Source of the DNA: JAPLJC01 sp052326585
Lineage (GTDB): Bacteria; Desulfobacterota; Desulfobaccia; Desulfobaccales; 0-14-0-80-60-11
NCBI GenBank assembly: GCA_052326585.1
Contig: JBKQLU010000063.1
Coordinates: 1-64,000, forward strand
DNA: 64,000 nucleotides
Direction of reading: 5' to 3'
The notes under the pieces were generated by a model. That model saw only the letters and a list, made by a program, of their open reading frames with translations, did not search any database and was not told where the DNA came from. Of the stretch, positions 52,111-60,714 are shown piece after piece. The translations under genes were made by a program, and so were the position numbers. Positions within the stretch are counted from its first letter, which is position 1. The number at the start of each line of letters is the position of its first letter.

Positions 52111-53742
52111 TTAACGGTTAGGCCCCGGCGGCATGGGGGGCAGCGGCGCCGCGGGGGTGGCCGGAGCCTGGGGGGCCAACATCATCTGTCTCGCTTCCTG
52201 GAAGCGGGATTCGGAATCGAGCATAAACTGGGCCGAAGTGACCACCTCTTCGCCGCCCTGGAGACCGGACAGCACCTCCCGGTACTGGTTGCCGTCGCCA
52301 TAGACCCCCAGCTTCACGTCCCGGGGTTCGAACTGCCCTTGGCCCAGGGCGATGAAGACGCGCTGCTTGAGGCCGGTGTCCAGAACTGCCTCGGAGGGCA
52401 CAACCACCACTTTTTTAGTGACCGGCGACTTGATCTGCACCTGGGCGAACATCTCCGGTTTCAGCTCGAGCCGGGGGTTAGGGAACTTGAGGCGCACCCG
52501 CACCGTGCGGGTGGCGCCGTTCAGGAACGGGTAGATATAATCGATCTGGCCGGCAAAGGTCTCCCCCGCCAGGTAGGCCAGGCTCATCTCCACCTTCTGC
52601 CCCACCTTGATCCAGGGCAGCTCGTATTGGTAGATATCGGTATCCACCCAGATGGTGGAGAGGTCGGCCACTTCCAGCAGCGGCATGCCGGCCTGCACAT
52701 AGGCGCCCTGGGTCACCAGGCGCTTGGTGACGACGCCTTGAACCGGCGAGGCCAGGACCAGATGCTTCTTCACCTGGCCGCTCTCCTCCAGGGACTCGAT
52801 CTGGGCGGCGCTGATGTCGAAATACTCCAGGCGCCGCCTGGAGGCCTCCGCCAGCCGGCGCGCCCCCGCCGCCATTTCCGGGATGGGGCTCTTCCCCAGT
52901 TCCTTCAGATTGCGCCGCGCCAGCAGGTACTCCTCTTCGGCGGACACCAAATCGGGGCTGTAGATGCTGAGAAGGGCCTGGCCCCGGCGCACCGGGTCGC
53001 CGGTGGCGTTGACATAGAGGCGCTCCACCCAGCCGTTCACCTTGGTGTTGATCTGGGAGAGACTCCGTTCGTTAAAGGTCACTAGGCCCACCGTCCAGGT
53101 ATCGTGGGCCAGGGGCCTCACCTCCACCTTGGCGGTGCGCACTCCCATGGATTGGATGGTGGCGGGGGAGACCGCGATGGCGCCGGGGGCGGCGGCGGCC
53201 CCGCCTTCCTCCTCATAAACCGGCACCAGGTCCATGCCGCAGGGGGCCTTTCCCGGCTTATCGCGGACGTAGGTCGGGTCCATGGGATCGACCCAGTATT
53301 TGATCTTACGCCCCTTCTGGGGGCCTGGGGCCAGAGCGGCTGCCTGGGGGCCGGCCGGGGCGGCCGGGGCTTCTTCATAGACCGGCACCAGGTCCATGCC
53401 CATAGAATCCTTGCCGGGCTTATCATGGATTTCGGCGGGGTTCATGGAAGATACCCAGTGCTTGATTTTCCGCGCCCCCGGGGCGGCGGCCACCGCCGGC
53501 CCGCCGCTCATCCCTGCCCCCGGGGGGGTGGGATAGACCGGCACCAGATCGTTCCCCTCCTGGTCCTGGCCCGGCGCCTCTTTAATATAATTGGGATTCT
53601 TGGGGGAGACCCAGCAGAGCGCCTTCTTCTGCGCCTGGCCCCCGGCCCAGGGCAGCACCCCGGAAAAATAAGCCAATCCCAGGGCCGCCAGAACCAGTAT
53701 CCCCAGGCCCCACCAAACCTTGCCAACGCCTTTCCGGCTCAT
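52111..53742 (-). CDS. cusB: CusB-type membrane fusion protein with three tandem heavy-metal-binding domains
   Basis: A 543-residue periplasmic adaptor. After one N-terminal span (about 10-30) come three repeats of a roughly 28-residue heavy-metal-binding domain at about 43-70, 95-122 and 149-176, each ending with a DLVPVY motif. The third is complete (YWVDPMDPTYVRDKPGKAPC then GMDLVPVY). The first is degenerate, with PKNP for PMNP and GND for GMD. The usual adaptor barrel and hairpin follow (WVERLYVNATGDPVRRGQAL, about 240-260). The gene overlaps cusC by four bases (ATGA). Most homologues have one such domain; three is unusual. Confidence 0.92.
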   Translation of the reverse strand: MSRKGVGKVWWGLGILVLAALGLAYFSGVLPWAGGQAQKKALCWVSPKNPNYIKEAPGQDQEGNDLVPVYPTPPGAGMSGGPAVAAAPGARKIKHWVSSMNPAEIHDKPGKDSMGMDLVPVYEEAPAAPAGPQAAALAPGPQKGRKIKYWVDPMDPTYVRDKPGKAPCGMDLVPVYEEEGGAAAAPGAIAVSPATIQSMGVRTAKVEVRPLAHDTWTVGLVTFNERSLSQINTKVNGWVERLYVNATGDPVRRGQALLSIYSPDLVSAEEEYLLARRNLKELGKSPIPEMAAGARRLAEASRRRLEYFDISAAQIESLEESGQVKKHLVLASPVQGVVTKRLVTQGAYVQAGMPLLEVADLSTIWVDTDIYQYELPWIKVGQKVEMSLAYLAGETFAGQIDYIYPFLNGATRTVRVRLKFPNPRLELKPEMFAQVQIKSPVTKKVVVVPSEAVLDTGLKQRVFIALGQGQFEPRDVKLGVYGDGNQYREVLSGLQGGEEVVTSAQFMLDSESRFQEARQMMLAPQAPATPAAPLPPMPPGPNR

Positions 53743-55052
53743 TTTTGGCCTCCGGCCGTCCGGGGGAGTTCAGCCCCCACCAGCCATTCTAATTCAGCCC
53801 AGTTATCTTCAAAATCGTTAAGATATTCCTGTAATTGCATCTCGGCGGTATATACCGCAATCTCGCTTTGATAGAGCTGGTTAAAGGGCAGGGCTCCCAC
53901 CTGGTAGGCGGTCAGGGAGGCGGCGGCGGCCTGCCGGGCCTGGGGAATGATCCCCTGGTCAAACAGAGTGGTCTGCTTGTCCAGACGCTGGAGCTTGGCG
54001 ACGCGGTCCTTGATAGCTGCCGCCAGTTGGTCCCAGGCGGATTGGTGCGCCTCTTTGGCCGCCTCCTCTTTGGCCTCCTCCTCCCGGATCTTAGGCTTGA
54101 TCTTAGAGGCTTGCCAGATGGGCAGGTTGACCATGAACTGGCCGCCGAACATGTCGGACTGTTTCACCCCCGCCACGTCCTCCCGGAGGGCATAGTTGAC
54201 CCCGACGGTAAAGTCGGGAAAATATTCCTTCTTGGCCAGGTCCACCGACTTTCCCTGTTGGGCGATCAAGGCTTTCAGGGCCTGGAGTTGAGGCCGGGCC
54301 TTGGCCTGGGCCAGCAACTCGTCTATCTTCAGGGTGAAGGGCCGGGGCTTCAAGGGCTGGGGCCGGGATATGGGGGTATGCGGCGGTTTAGAGCGCAAGG
54401 CGTTCAGATCCGCCAGAAAGGATTCCTGTTTCTGGGTCCATTGAAAGAGGCGGTCCAGGTAATTGCCCAGCTCCACTTGGGCCTGGAGGACGTCGGCCTG
54501 CTGGCCCTGACCCACGCTGTAGCGGGTCTCCGCCACCTTGGCCACCTCCTCCCAGGCCTGCCGGCTTTTCTGGGTCAGATCGAAATCGCGGTAGGCCAGG
54601 GATAGGGCCCAATAAGCCTGTAAAACCTTGGCGCGCACCTCGTTGACCTTGTCCCGATAGGAGTAATCGTCGGCGTGGGACTTCTCCGCCGCGACCTCGG
54701 AGCGCAGCCGCCGCTTCCCGGGAAACGGGAATTTCTGGGAGACCTCGAACATCTTTTGGGTCATGGGGTCCGTATGAAAACTCCAGGTGTCGGTGGGCAG
54801 GTTCGCGATATCGAAGCCGGCCTGCGGGTCGTCCAGGGCCCCGGCGGGGCGGATCGCCTCCTTGGAGGCCCGGGCCGAGGCGCGCATCTGCCTCACCTCG
54901 GGGTTGGCCTTGAGGGCCTCGTCGATGAGGCCCGCCAAATCAGGGGGCAGCGAGCCGTGGCCCTGGGCCAAGGATGGCGCCGGCAGGCTTAGAATCCCGG
55001 CCAGACACAGGACCCCCAGTATGACGCGGGAAGATCGCCGTGGGTATCTCAT
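53739..55052 (-). CDS. cusC: CusC-type outer membrane efflux channel (TolC family)
   Basis: A 437-residue outer-membrane factor with an N-terminal signal peptide (LSLPAPSLAQG) and two repeats of the OEP helical domain, with the typical ALKANPEVRQMRASARASKE and later LPIWQASKIKPKIREEEAKE. It completes a tripartite efflux system with CusB and CusA. AAAGAG precedes the ATG. A Cys-rich secreted protein lies 140 bases upstream on the same strand. Confidence 0.9.
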   Translation of the reverse strand: MRYPRRSSRVILGVLCLAGILSLPAPSLAQGHGSLPPDLAGLIDEALKANPEVRQMRASARASKEAIRPAGALDDPQAGFDIANLPTDTWSFHTDPMTQKMFEVSQKFPFPGKRRLRSEVAAEKSHADDYSYRDKVNEVRAKVLQAYWALSLAYRDFDLTQKSRQAWEEVAKVAETRYSVGQGQQADVLQAQVELGNYLDRLFQWTQKQESFLADLNALRSKPPHTPISRPQPLKPRPFTLKIDELLAQAKARPQLQALKALIAQQGKSVDLAKKEYFPDFTVGVNYALREDVAGVKQSDMFGGQFMVNLPIWQASKIKPKIREEEAKEEAAKEAHQSAWDQLAAAIKDRVAKLQRLDKQTTLFDQGIIPQARQAAAASLTAYQVGALPFNQLYQSEIAVYTAEMQLQEYLNDFEDNWAELEWLVGAELPRTAGGQK

Positions 55053-55192
55053 CTCTTTAATCTACCTTTTAACCGCCTGGATATCAGGGCCTAGATGGAA
55101 ACCAGAGGCGCTGATGGTGCGCAGGGCGCACCCCAGAATAACTTAAAGCACCAGGAAACTCAAAATGTTAAAGAGCCAGGTTTGGGTCAGGA

Positions 55193-55555
55193 CTAACTTA
55201 ACTGGGGAGGATGAAGGATGCTGCTGGGGAAAGTTTTGATGGCCATAAACATGGTCAATACTAGGGGGGAACTATGCCAGGCGGGGGTCGCTAAGGCCGC
55301 GCCCGGCGAGCCTAAGGCCGATAGGCCGGAACCCAGGCGGTAAGCGCAGCCGCAATTCTGGCCGGCATTCCCGCAATGGCCGGGCATCCCGGCCATGTGG
55401 CCGCAAACGGGCACCAGGCCGGGGCCCAGGCCATGCTGGCAGCAACACGGTGAGCCGCCCGTCGCGGCCACATGGCCCCCGGGCAGAGAGAAAAAGAGGA
55501 CCGTGCCGATGATTACGGCCACTGCCAGGCAGCGATGGGCGGCGCTCCTTTTCAT
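55193..55555 (-). CDS. small secreted Cys/His/Met-rich protein, cus-associated
   Basis: A 120-residue protein with a signal-like N terminus (about 8-28) and a segment rich in cysteine, histidine and methionine: C37-C38-C39, then CGHMAGMPGHCGNAGQNCGC (51-70). No CusF family match was seen. GAAAGGT precedes the ATG. Its placement before cusC on the same strand suggests periplasmic metal binding or sensing; this is inference. The C-terminal half is not recognised. Confidence 0.6.
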   Translation of the reverse strand: MKRSAAHRCLAVAVIIGTVLFFSLPGGHVAATGGSPCCCQHGLGPGLVPVCGHMAGMPGHCGNAGQNCGCAYRLGSGLSALGSPGAALATPAWHSSPLVLTMFMAIKTFPSSILHPPQLS

Positions 55556-55723
55556 ACCTTTCAGGATATCAAGTGTTTAATAAATGGCAAGAATTTTTTC
55601 ATTTTTGCTACGGGTCGCGTGAACTGCCAGTAGTGCGGTCCGCCAAGGTTTTTGCTAATCTGCCATGTATCAAGGCTGCCAAATCTCTATGTTTGATGAA
55701 CTTATGGACTTCTCTCACTTATT

Positions 55724-55751
55724 CCCCTCTCCCCTCTCAAGGGGAGAGGGG
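55724..55751. repeat. perfect 12-bp hairpin CCCCTCTCCCCT/AGGGGAGAGGGG
   Basis: A perfect 12-bp stem with a CTCA loop lies between the divergently placed cus operon and RNase J gene ends. No U-run follows on either strand, so it is more likely a repeated extragenic palindrome than a true terminator. Simple AGCTGA/AACTGA spacers follow at 55795-55830. Confidence 0.55.
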
Positions 55752-55831
55752 GTCCTGCTTCAGCTTTCTTTCTTGGGCTTTTGCCTTTACCCTTTAGCTG
55801 ACGGCTGGAAGCTGATAGCTGAAAACTGACT

Positions 55832-57526
55832 TTACAAGGTCAGAATCAACGGCAGGATCATGGGGCGGCGCTCCAGGAGCTTGAAGAAGAGTTTGCGCAT
55901 GGCCTTACCGGCCTCGGTCTGGATCTCCAGCCAGTCCTGAGCAGGTTCGCTCAAGGCCCGGAGCACGATCTCCTGGAAGACCTGGCGGGCCTGCTCTAAG
56001 AGGGGCGCCTGCTCCCCCTCCAGGGTGAAGCCCCGGGTGATGAGCTCCGGTTCGGTGACGATGCGGCGCGCTCCCGGGTCCACCGCGATATAGGCGATCA
56101 CCAGGCCGTCGGCGGCCAGGTGCCGCCGGTCCCTGAGGACGATGCGGCTAACGTCCCCCACTCCCTTGCCGTCCACGAAGACCCGGCCGGTGTCTACCCG
56201 GCCCAGGAGGCTCGCCCCCCGGGAATCGAAGCGCACCTGATCGCCGTTGCCGGCCAATAGCACCCGCTTCTCGGGAATCCCCACGGCGCGGGCCAGGTGG
56301 CCGTGCTTGACGAGGTGGCGCATCTCCCCGTGAATGGGGATGAAATAGCGGGGCCGGGTCAGATTCAGCAGCAATTTCAGCTCTTCCTGGGAGGCATGGC
56401 CCGAAACGTGGATGTCGGCCACCTCCTGGTAGACCACCTCTGCGCCCAGGCGATAGAGGTTGTTGATTACCGTGGTGATGGCCCGCTCGTTGCCCGGGAT
56501 GAACTTGGAGGAGAGGATCACCAGGTCGCCCTGGCGAATATGGATCTGTTTGTGGGCCTCCAGGGCCATGCGGGCCAGGGCGCTCAGGGGCTCCCCCTGG
56601 CTGCCGGTGGTGATGACGATGGTCTTGGCTGGCGGCAGCCGCTCCAGGTCCCCCACGTTGATCTCCAGTTCCGGGGGCACCGCGAGGATGTCCAACTCCT
56701 TGGCCAGCCGGGAGTTGGTCACCATGGACTTGCCGTTGAACAGCACCTTGCGCCCGTACTTGGCGGCAATATCGACGATCTGCTGCATCCGGTGGATGTG
56801 TGAGGCGAAGACCGCCACGATCACCCGGCCCGGAGCTTCCCGCACCAGCCCCTCCAGGGTGATGCCGATCTGCCTCTCGGACATGGTGTAGCCGGGGCGC
56901 TCGGCGTTGGTGGAGTCGGAGAGCAGCGCCAGCATCCCCTGCTCGCCGTAATGGGCAAAGCGATTCAGGTCCATGGTGGCGCCGGCCACCGGGGTCTGGT
57001 CGATCTTGAAGTCGCCGGAATGGGCCAGATAGCCCTGCGGGGTCTGCACCACAAAACCCACCCCATCCACTATGGAGTGGCACACCCGGATGAATTCGAA
57101 TTCGAAGGGTCCCAGGGTCAGGGATTCGGCCGGCCGGATCTCCCTCAAGTCGGTCTGCGCCAGCAGGCCGTGTTCCCTGAGTTTCTCCCGCAACAGGGCC
57201 AGGGTCAGGGGGGTTCCGTAAACGGGGATGGCGAATTCCTTGAGAAAGAAGGGGGCCGCGCCGATATGATCCTCATGGCCGTGGGTCAGGACCAAGGCCG
57301 TAAGCTTGTCCCGGCGCTCCCGCAGATAGGTGAAATCGGGGATGACTATGTCTATGCCCAGTATGGGGTCCTCGGGAAACATGAGGCCCGCGTCCACCAC
57401 CACCAGGTGGCCGGCGGTCTCCAGGGCCATCATGTTGAGGCCGATCTCCCCCACCCCTCCCAGGAAGGTGAGATCCACCCAGTTATTCGGGGCGGCCAGG
57501 GGGGTCATGGGGGAAGTCCGGGTCAT
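55832..57526 (-). CDS. rnj: ribonuclease J
   Basis: A 564-residue metallo-beta-lactamase/beta-CASP RNase with 5'-exonuclease and endonuclease activity in mRNA decay and rRNA maturation. The metal motif LTHGHEDHIGAAPFF (about residues 77-91), GDFKIDQTP, DSTNAERPG and the beta-CASP segments VFASHIHRMQQ and ITTGSQGEPLSALARMA are intact, as is the late HVSGHASQEELKLLL. The ORF starts 44 bases inside the upstream plsC gene; an ATG at 57508 is an alternative start. Confidence 0.94.
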   Translation of the reverse strand: MTRTSPMTPLAAPNNWVDLTFLGGVGEIGLNMMALETAGHLVVVDAGLMFPEDPILGIDIVIPDFTYLRERRDKLTALVLTHGHEDHIGAAPFFLKEFAIPVYGTPLTLALLREKLREHGLLAQTDLREIRPAESLTLGPFEFEFIRVCHSIVDGVGFVVQTPQGYLAHSGDFKIDQTPVAGATMDLNRFAHYGEQGMLALLSDSTNAERPGYTMSERQIGITLEGLVREAPGRVIVAVFASHIHRMQQIVDIAAKYGRKVLFNGKSMVTNSRLAKELDILAVPPELEINVGDLERLPPAKTIVITTGSQGEPLSALARMALEAHKQIHIRQGDLVILSSKFIPGNERAITTVINNLYRLGAEVVYQEVADIHVSGHASQEELKLLLNLTRPRYFIPIHGEMRHLVKHGHLARAVGIPEKRVLLAGNGDQVRFDSRGASLLGRVDTGRVFVDGKGVGDVSRIVLRDRRHLAADGLVIAYIAVDPGARRIVTEPELITRGFTLEGEQAPLLEQARQVFQEIVLRALSEPAQDWLEIQTEAGKAMRKLFFKLLERRPMILPLILTL

Positions 57527-58235
57527 AGTTGGCGGCGATGGCCTGGAAGACCGCGTCCATCAGGTCTTCCTTGCGCCGGTAATCCTGGGGATGGATGGGC
57601 GGCGAAATTACTATCCGCACCGGTCCGGGCCGCATCCGCATGCTGTGCGGGACTTGAATGAAACGGGTGCCGCTGATGCTCACCGGCACGATGGGCTGCC
57701 CGGCCTTGGCGGCCATGATGAAGACCCCTTTCTTGAAGGGACTGAGTTCCGGGGTGGCCACCCGGGTGCCCTCGGGAAAGATGATCATCGAGGCCCCGGC
57801 CTTCACCCGGGCCGCGGCCCGGTCCAGGCTCTTGACGGCCTGTTTGATGTTGCTCCGGTCCAGGGGCACGGAGCCCATGCGCAGCAGGGCCTGGCCGAAG
57901 ATGGGGATCTGAAAGAGGGATTGCTTGGCGACGAACATGAGGCGGCCCGGCAGGATGTCGATCAGGGCGAAGATATCAAAATTGGAGCGATGGTTGGCGG
58001 CAAAGACATAGGCCTGGTTCGGGGCCAGGTGTTCCAGACCCCGCACCTCCAAGGAGATACGGCCCAGCCGCAATAGGGTCCGGCCCCACCATTTGGCGGT
58101 GAATTGGATTAATCTGCCCTCCCGGTCGATGGGGGCCAACAACACCACCATCGAGCCGGCCATCAGGGTGATAACCCCCAACCAGAAATGAAACCACAGC
58201 CCCCAGGCCACGCGGTGTGCGTCCTCCTTGGTCAA
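57483..58235 (-). CDS. plsC: 1-acyl-sn-glycerol-3-phosphate acyltransferase (PlsC family)
   Basis: A 250-residue membrane acyltransferase making phosphatidic acid. The acyltransferase motifs are NHRSNFD (about 79-85; usual NHxSxxD) and FPEGTR (about 150-155), with an N-terminal hydrophobic span. The last 14 codons overlap RNase J in a different frame. Start at 58235 follows AAGGAGG-like purines (TTGACCAAGGAGG is read within the start itself), so the exact start is slightly uncertain. Confidence 0.9.
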   Translation of the reverse strand: MTKEDAHRVAWGLWFHFWLGVITLMAGSMVVLLAPIDREGRLIQFTAKWWGRTLLRLGRISLEVRGLEHLAPNQAYVFAANHRSNFDIFALIDILPGRLMFVAKQSLFQIPIFGQALLRMGSVPLDRSNIKQAVKSLDRAAARVKAGASMIIFPEGTRVATPELSPFKKGVFIMAAKAGQPIVPVSISGTRFIQVPHSMRMRPGPVRIVISPPIHPQDYRRKEDLMDAVFQAIAANYDPDFPHDPPGRPE

Positions 58236-58489
58236 GCTACCAGAATCTACCCGGAAAACCTGGGGGCGTCAAGCCGTTCTATGGCTTCCGGAGCGTCCGG
58301 CGGTGACCGTCCCAAGCCTGGGAGGGCCAGGATCACTCTATTTTCCGGAAGGCTGCTATAAATTACCCCGAGTTTAGTAGTGTCCGGCCAGGTTTATGCT
58401 AAAATGCAGGGGCAGGAACGGCAGGAGACTAAGGCCGGCAATCACTAAAACTCGCGTCAATTTACCGGAACCCGAAGACATTTTAACCC

Positions 58490-59092
58490 ATGGCCATTCC
58501 CAAGATCATCTCCGCCGACTACCTCCTCAGCGTCCACCGGATCGAGCAGTTGCCCGCCGGGGAGCTCCCCGAAGTGGCCTTCCTGGGCCGCTCCAACGTG
58601 GGCAAATCCTCCCTGATCAACGTCCTGCTGGGGCGTAAAAAACTGGTGCGCACCAGCGCCCAGCCAGGCTGCACCCGGGCCCTCAACTTCTTTCTGGTGA
58701 ATAGCCGCTGGCACTTCGTAGATCTGCCGGGGTTCGGCTATGCCGCGGTTGCCAAAGAACTCAAGGCCAAGTGGGGGCAACTGGTGCTGGACTATCTGGG
58801 CCGCCGCCAGGCCCTGGCCGCGGTAGTCTTCCTCCAGGACGGCCGCCGCCGCTTGGGGCCGGAGGAGCTGTTTCTCTGGGAGTACCTGCGGGAGCGGAAG
58901 AGGCTGGTGATTCCAGTGCTCACCAAGGCGGACAAGTTGAAGCAGGGGGAGCGCCGCCGGCAGTTGCAACATCTGGCCGAACACCTGGCCCCCTTGGGGG
59001 TGGGCCCCGGAGAATTCACCTGGTTCTCGGCCCTGAGCCGCGAGGGCCGGGAAGAGCTCTGGGCGCGGCTCCTTGGGCCTCTGGGCGGCTGA
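58490..59092 (+). CDS. engB: ribosome biogenesis GTP-binding protein EngB/YsxC
   Basis: A 200-residue small GTPase needed for 50S ribosome assembly. G1 GRSNVGKSSLINVLLGRK (about 33-50), G2 TSAQPGCTRALNFFLVN, G3 DLPGFGYA, G4 TKADKL and the C-terminal FSALSREG are all present. It is divergent from plsC and followed by a gene-free interval. Confidence 0.95.
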   Translation: MAIPKIISADYLLSVHRIEQLPAGELPEVAFLGRSNVGKSSLINVLLGRKKLVRTSAQPGCTRALNFFLVNSRWHFVDLPGFGYAAVAKELKAKWGQLVLDYLGRRQALAAVVFLQDGRRRLGPEELFLWEYLRERKRLVIPVLTKADKLKQGERRRQLQHLAEHLAPLGVGPGEFTWFSALSREGREELWARLLGPLGG

Positions 59093-59479
59093 CCCGGGTT
59101 CCGCAGCTTTTCTTAACAGGCGGCGGTGATCTTCTTGTGCTTATCACCTGTTAGCTTCTGCATAACAGCAACCAATAAGCCGGGTAGTGAAGTGCGGAGA
59201 TATAGCAGAACTTGACACTTTTACCCGATTGAATACTATGCCGGATTTCTCCATGTTGGATAATCGGGGCGATCGCGAAGGGATAGCCTCATGACCCCAG
59301 GATCAGGGAAGCTATCTTCGGCTGAGCCACTATGTACAAAGAATAGGCGGTAGGACTGCCAACAGCCTGGAGATCAGTGGCAAGCACAGCGAGCAGAGCG
59401 AGTTTCCCTTTAGGCGCGGGTTAGCCGAAGATGTCTTTTTCGTAACTTCACAGGCAGGCCACCGTTCCAAAGGCTCGGG
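59093..59479. other. intergenic region with a long inverted repeat
   Basis: This 387-base gap has no supported gene. ATCTTCGGCT (59314-59323) and AGCCGAAGAT (59423-59432) are perfect 10-base inverted arms about 99 bases apart, followed by GTCTTTTTCG. The enclosed sequence could fold, and the arm plus T-run resembles a transcript end, so a small RNA is possible. Confidence 0.45.
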
Positions 59480-60364
59480 TCATGGCCTAAGTGTAGTACT
59501 GACGAAGTCCTTGACCGCTTTTCTGGCCTCGGTAGAGGCCTTTTCGTTATAAGCAAGCGTTCCCCCATATTCCACGCATGGATCGGCCCAGGTGAACTGT
59601 TGCTTTGTTTTGACATTGATGATCACGCCATCCTCTGCCTCTGCCAACTCGCATCGCCTGCGCGTCTGCGCCCTCTCAAGCCTTAGAGGTGCCTGAAACG
59701 CCCTTCCATCGAACAAGTGTCCTGCGCCAGGATATTCGGTCAACTGGACATTTTTGCCCTTCGCCTTCAGCCGCTCAACATAGGCACGACAAGGCGCAGC
59801 GGGTACGAAATCATCTCCGCTGCCATGAAAGATCCGGATCGGCTTGTCCGACACGTTCTCGTCGTCGCGGAATGCCGTGCCACACGGCGGGTAGAAGGCA
59901 ATATAGGCTGCAAATTCCTGACCGGCCGGGCCGTGCATGCGCTGAAATCGCTTCAAGCTGGCGTAGAGCGCGGCTCGGCCACCAGACGAAAATCCCATGA
60001 GTGCAATCCGCGTGGCGTCGATCCTTGGGTGTTCCCCAAGGACATCGAGCGCGCGATAGGCGTCGACTATCACCGTGAGCAGCCCAAGTTGTGACTGATC
60101 ATACAGGGTATTAACGATGCCGCGCCCGGTGAAGCTGTCGAGGACGAAGGTTGCCACGCCCGTTGTATTGAGATCCTGTTCCCAATCCGGGATATTACCT
60201 CCCACTCCGCCCGAGCCATGTAGTAGGACGACTGCCGGGAGGCGGTCATTTCCCGGGCGAGGCAGGCGAAGTTCGCCCGTAAGGGTGACCCGTTGGCCTT
60301 CCTTGTGACCGGTCAGGAATTCCTGATCTGTCAACGTCATTGACGAAAATGAGTGAATTTCCAT
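59480..60364 (-). CDS. dienelactone hydrolase-family alpha/beta hydrolase
   Basis: A 294-residue alpha/beta hydrolase. It has the oxyanion motif VVLLHGSGGVGG, the nucleophile elbow GFSSGGRAAL (Ser about 139), the acid region HGSGDDFVPA and the histidine segment PGAGHLFDGR. No signal peptide is evident. GGAGGTGCGTGT precedes the ATG at 60364; an extended frame upstream lacks a ribosome site. Composition and codon choice differ from its GC-richer neighbours, which hints at horizontal gain. Substrate is unknown. Confidence 0.82.
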   Translation of the reverse strand: MEIHSFSSMTLTDQEFLTGHKEGQRVTLTGELRLPRPGNDRLPAVVLLHGSGGVGGNIPDWEQDLNTTGVATFVLDSFTGRGIVNTLYDQSQLGLLTVIVDAYRALDVLGEHPRIDATRIALMGFSSGGRAALYASLKRFQRMHGPAGQEFAAYIAFYPPCGTAFRDDENVSDKPIRIFHGSGDDFVPAAPCRAYVERLKAKGKNVQLTEYPGAGHLFDGRAFQAPLRLERAQTRRRCELAEAEDGVIINVKTKQQFTWADPCVEYGGTLAYNEKASTEARKAVKDFVSTTLRP

Positions 60365-60714
60365 ACACGCACCTCCAGCTCTGCGCAATTGGCTGATAAA
60401 GCGGCTAACTAAGTGGGCGCCAGAGTCTCTTCTCACGCCCGAAGGTGGTATGTCCATGTTGCCTCGGCTTTTCCTCCATCACACCAATATCGGGCGATAC
60501 TGGCCTGGAATTCATATGATTGAGCCCCTCTAATTCTGCAAACCATGCAAACCAAAGGACGAGTATGTTCAAAATCTTAAAAAAAAAGATATCACCTGAG
60601 TGAAACTCGTGCTATCTTGCATTCTGCAAGCTATTGGAATACAAAAAGGGGAACCTCTCCTGACCAAACAACATTTTGTCTAATATTGGCAAGTGATTTG
60701 CTTGAGGATTCTTG
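60365..60714. other. intergenic region before the sigma-54 activator
   Basis: These 350 bases change from GC-rich to AT-rich around 60530. They contain a -24/-12-type promoter at 60686-60702 close to the regulator start codon, a long A-run at 60580-60590 and no recognisable gene. Confidence 0.5.
60686..60702 (+). promoter_or_regulatory. candidate sigma-54 (-24/-12) promoter of the activator gene
   Basis: TTGGCAAGTGATTTGCT has GG at 60688-60689 and GC at 60700-60701 separated by exactly 10 bases, and TGGCA/TTGC core bases. The predicted transcript start (near 60712) nearly coincides with the start codon at 60715, so either the mRNA is leaderless, translation starts later, or the match is coincidental. 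Confidence 0.5.

Noticed and set aside
51007..53085. A 692-residue frame opposite cusA/cusB
   Set aside because: Antisense shadow crossing the boundary of two well-supported genes.
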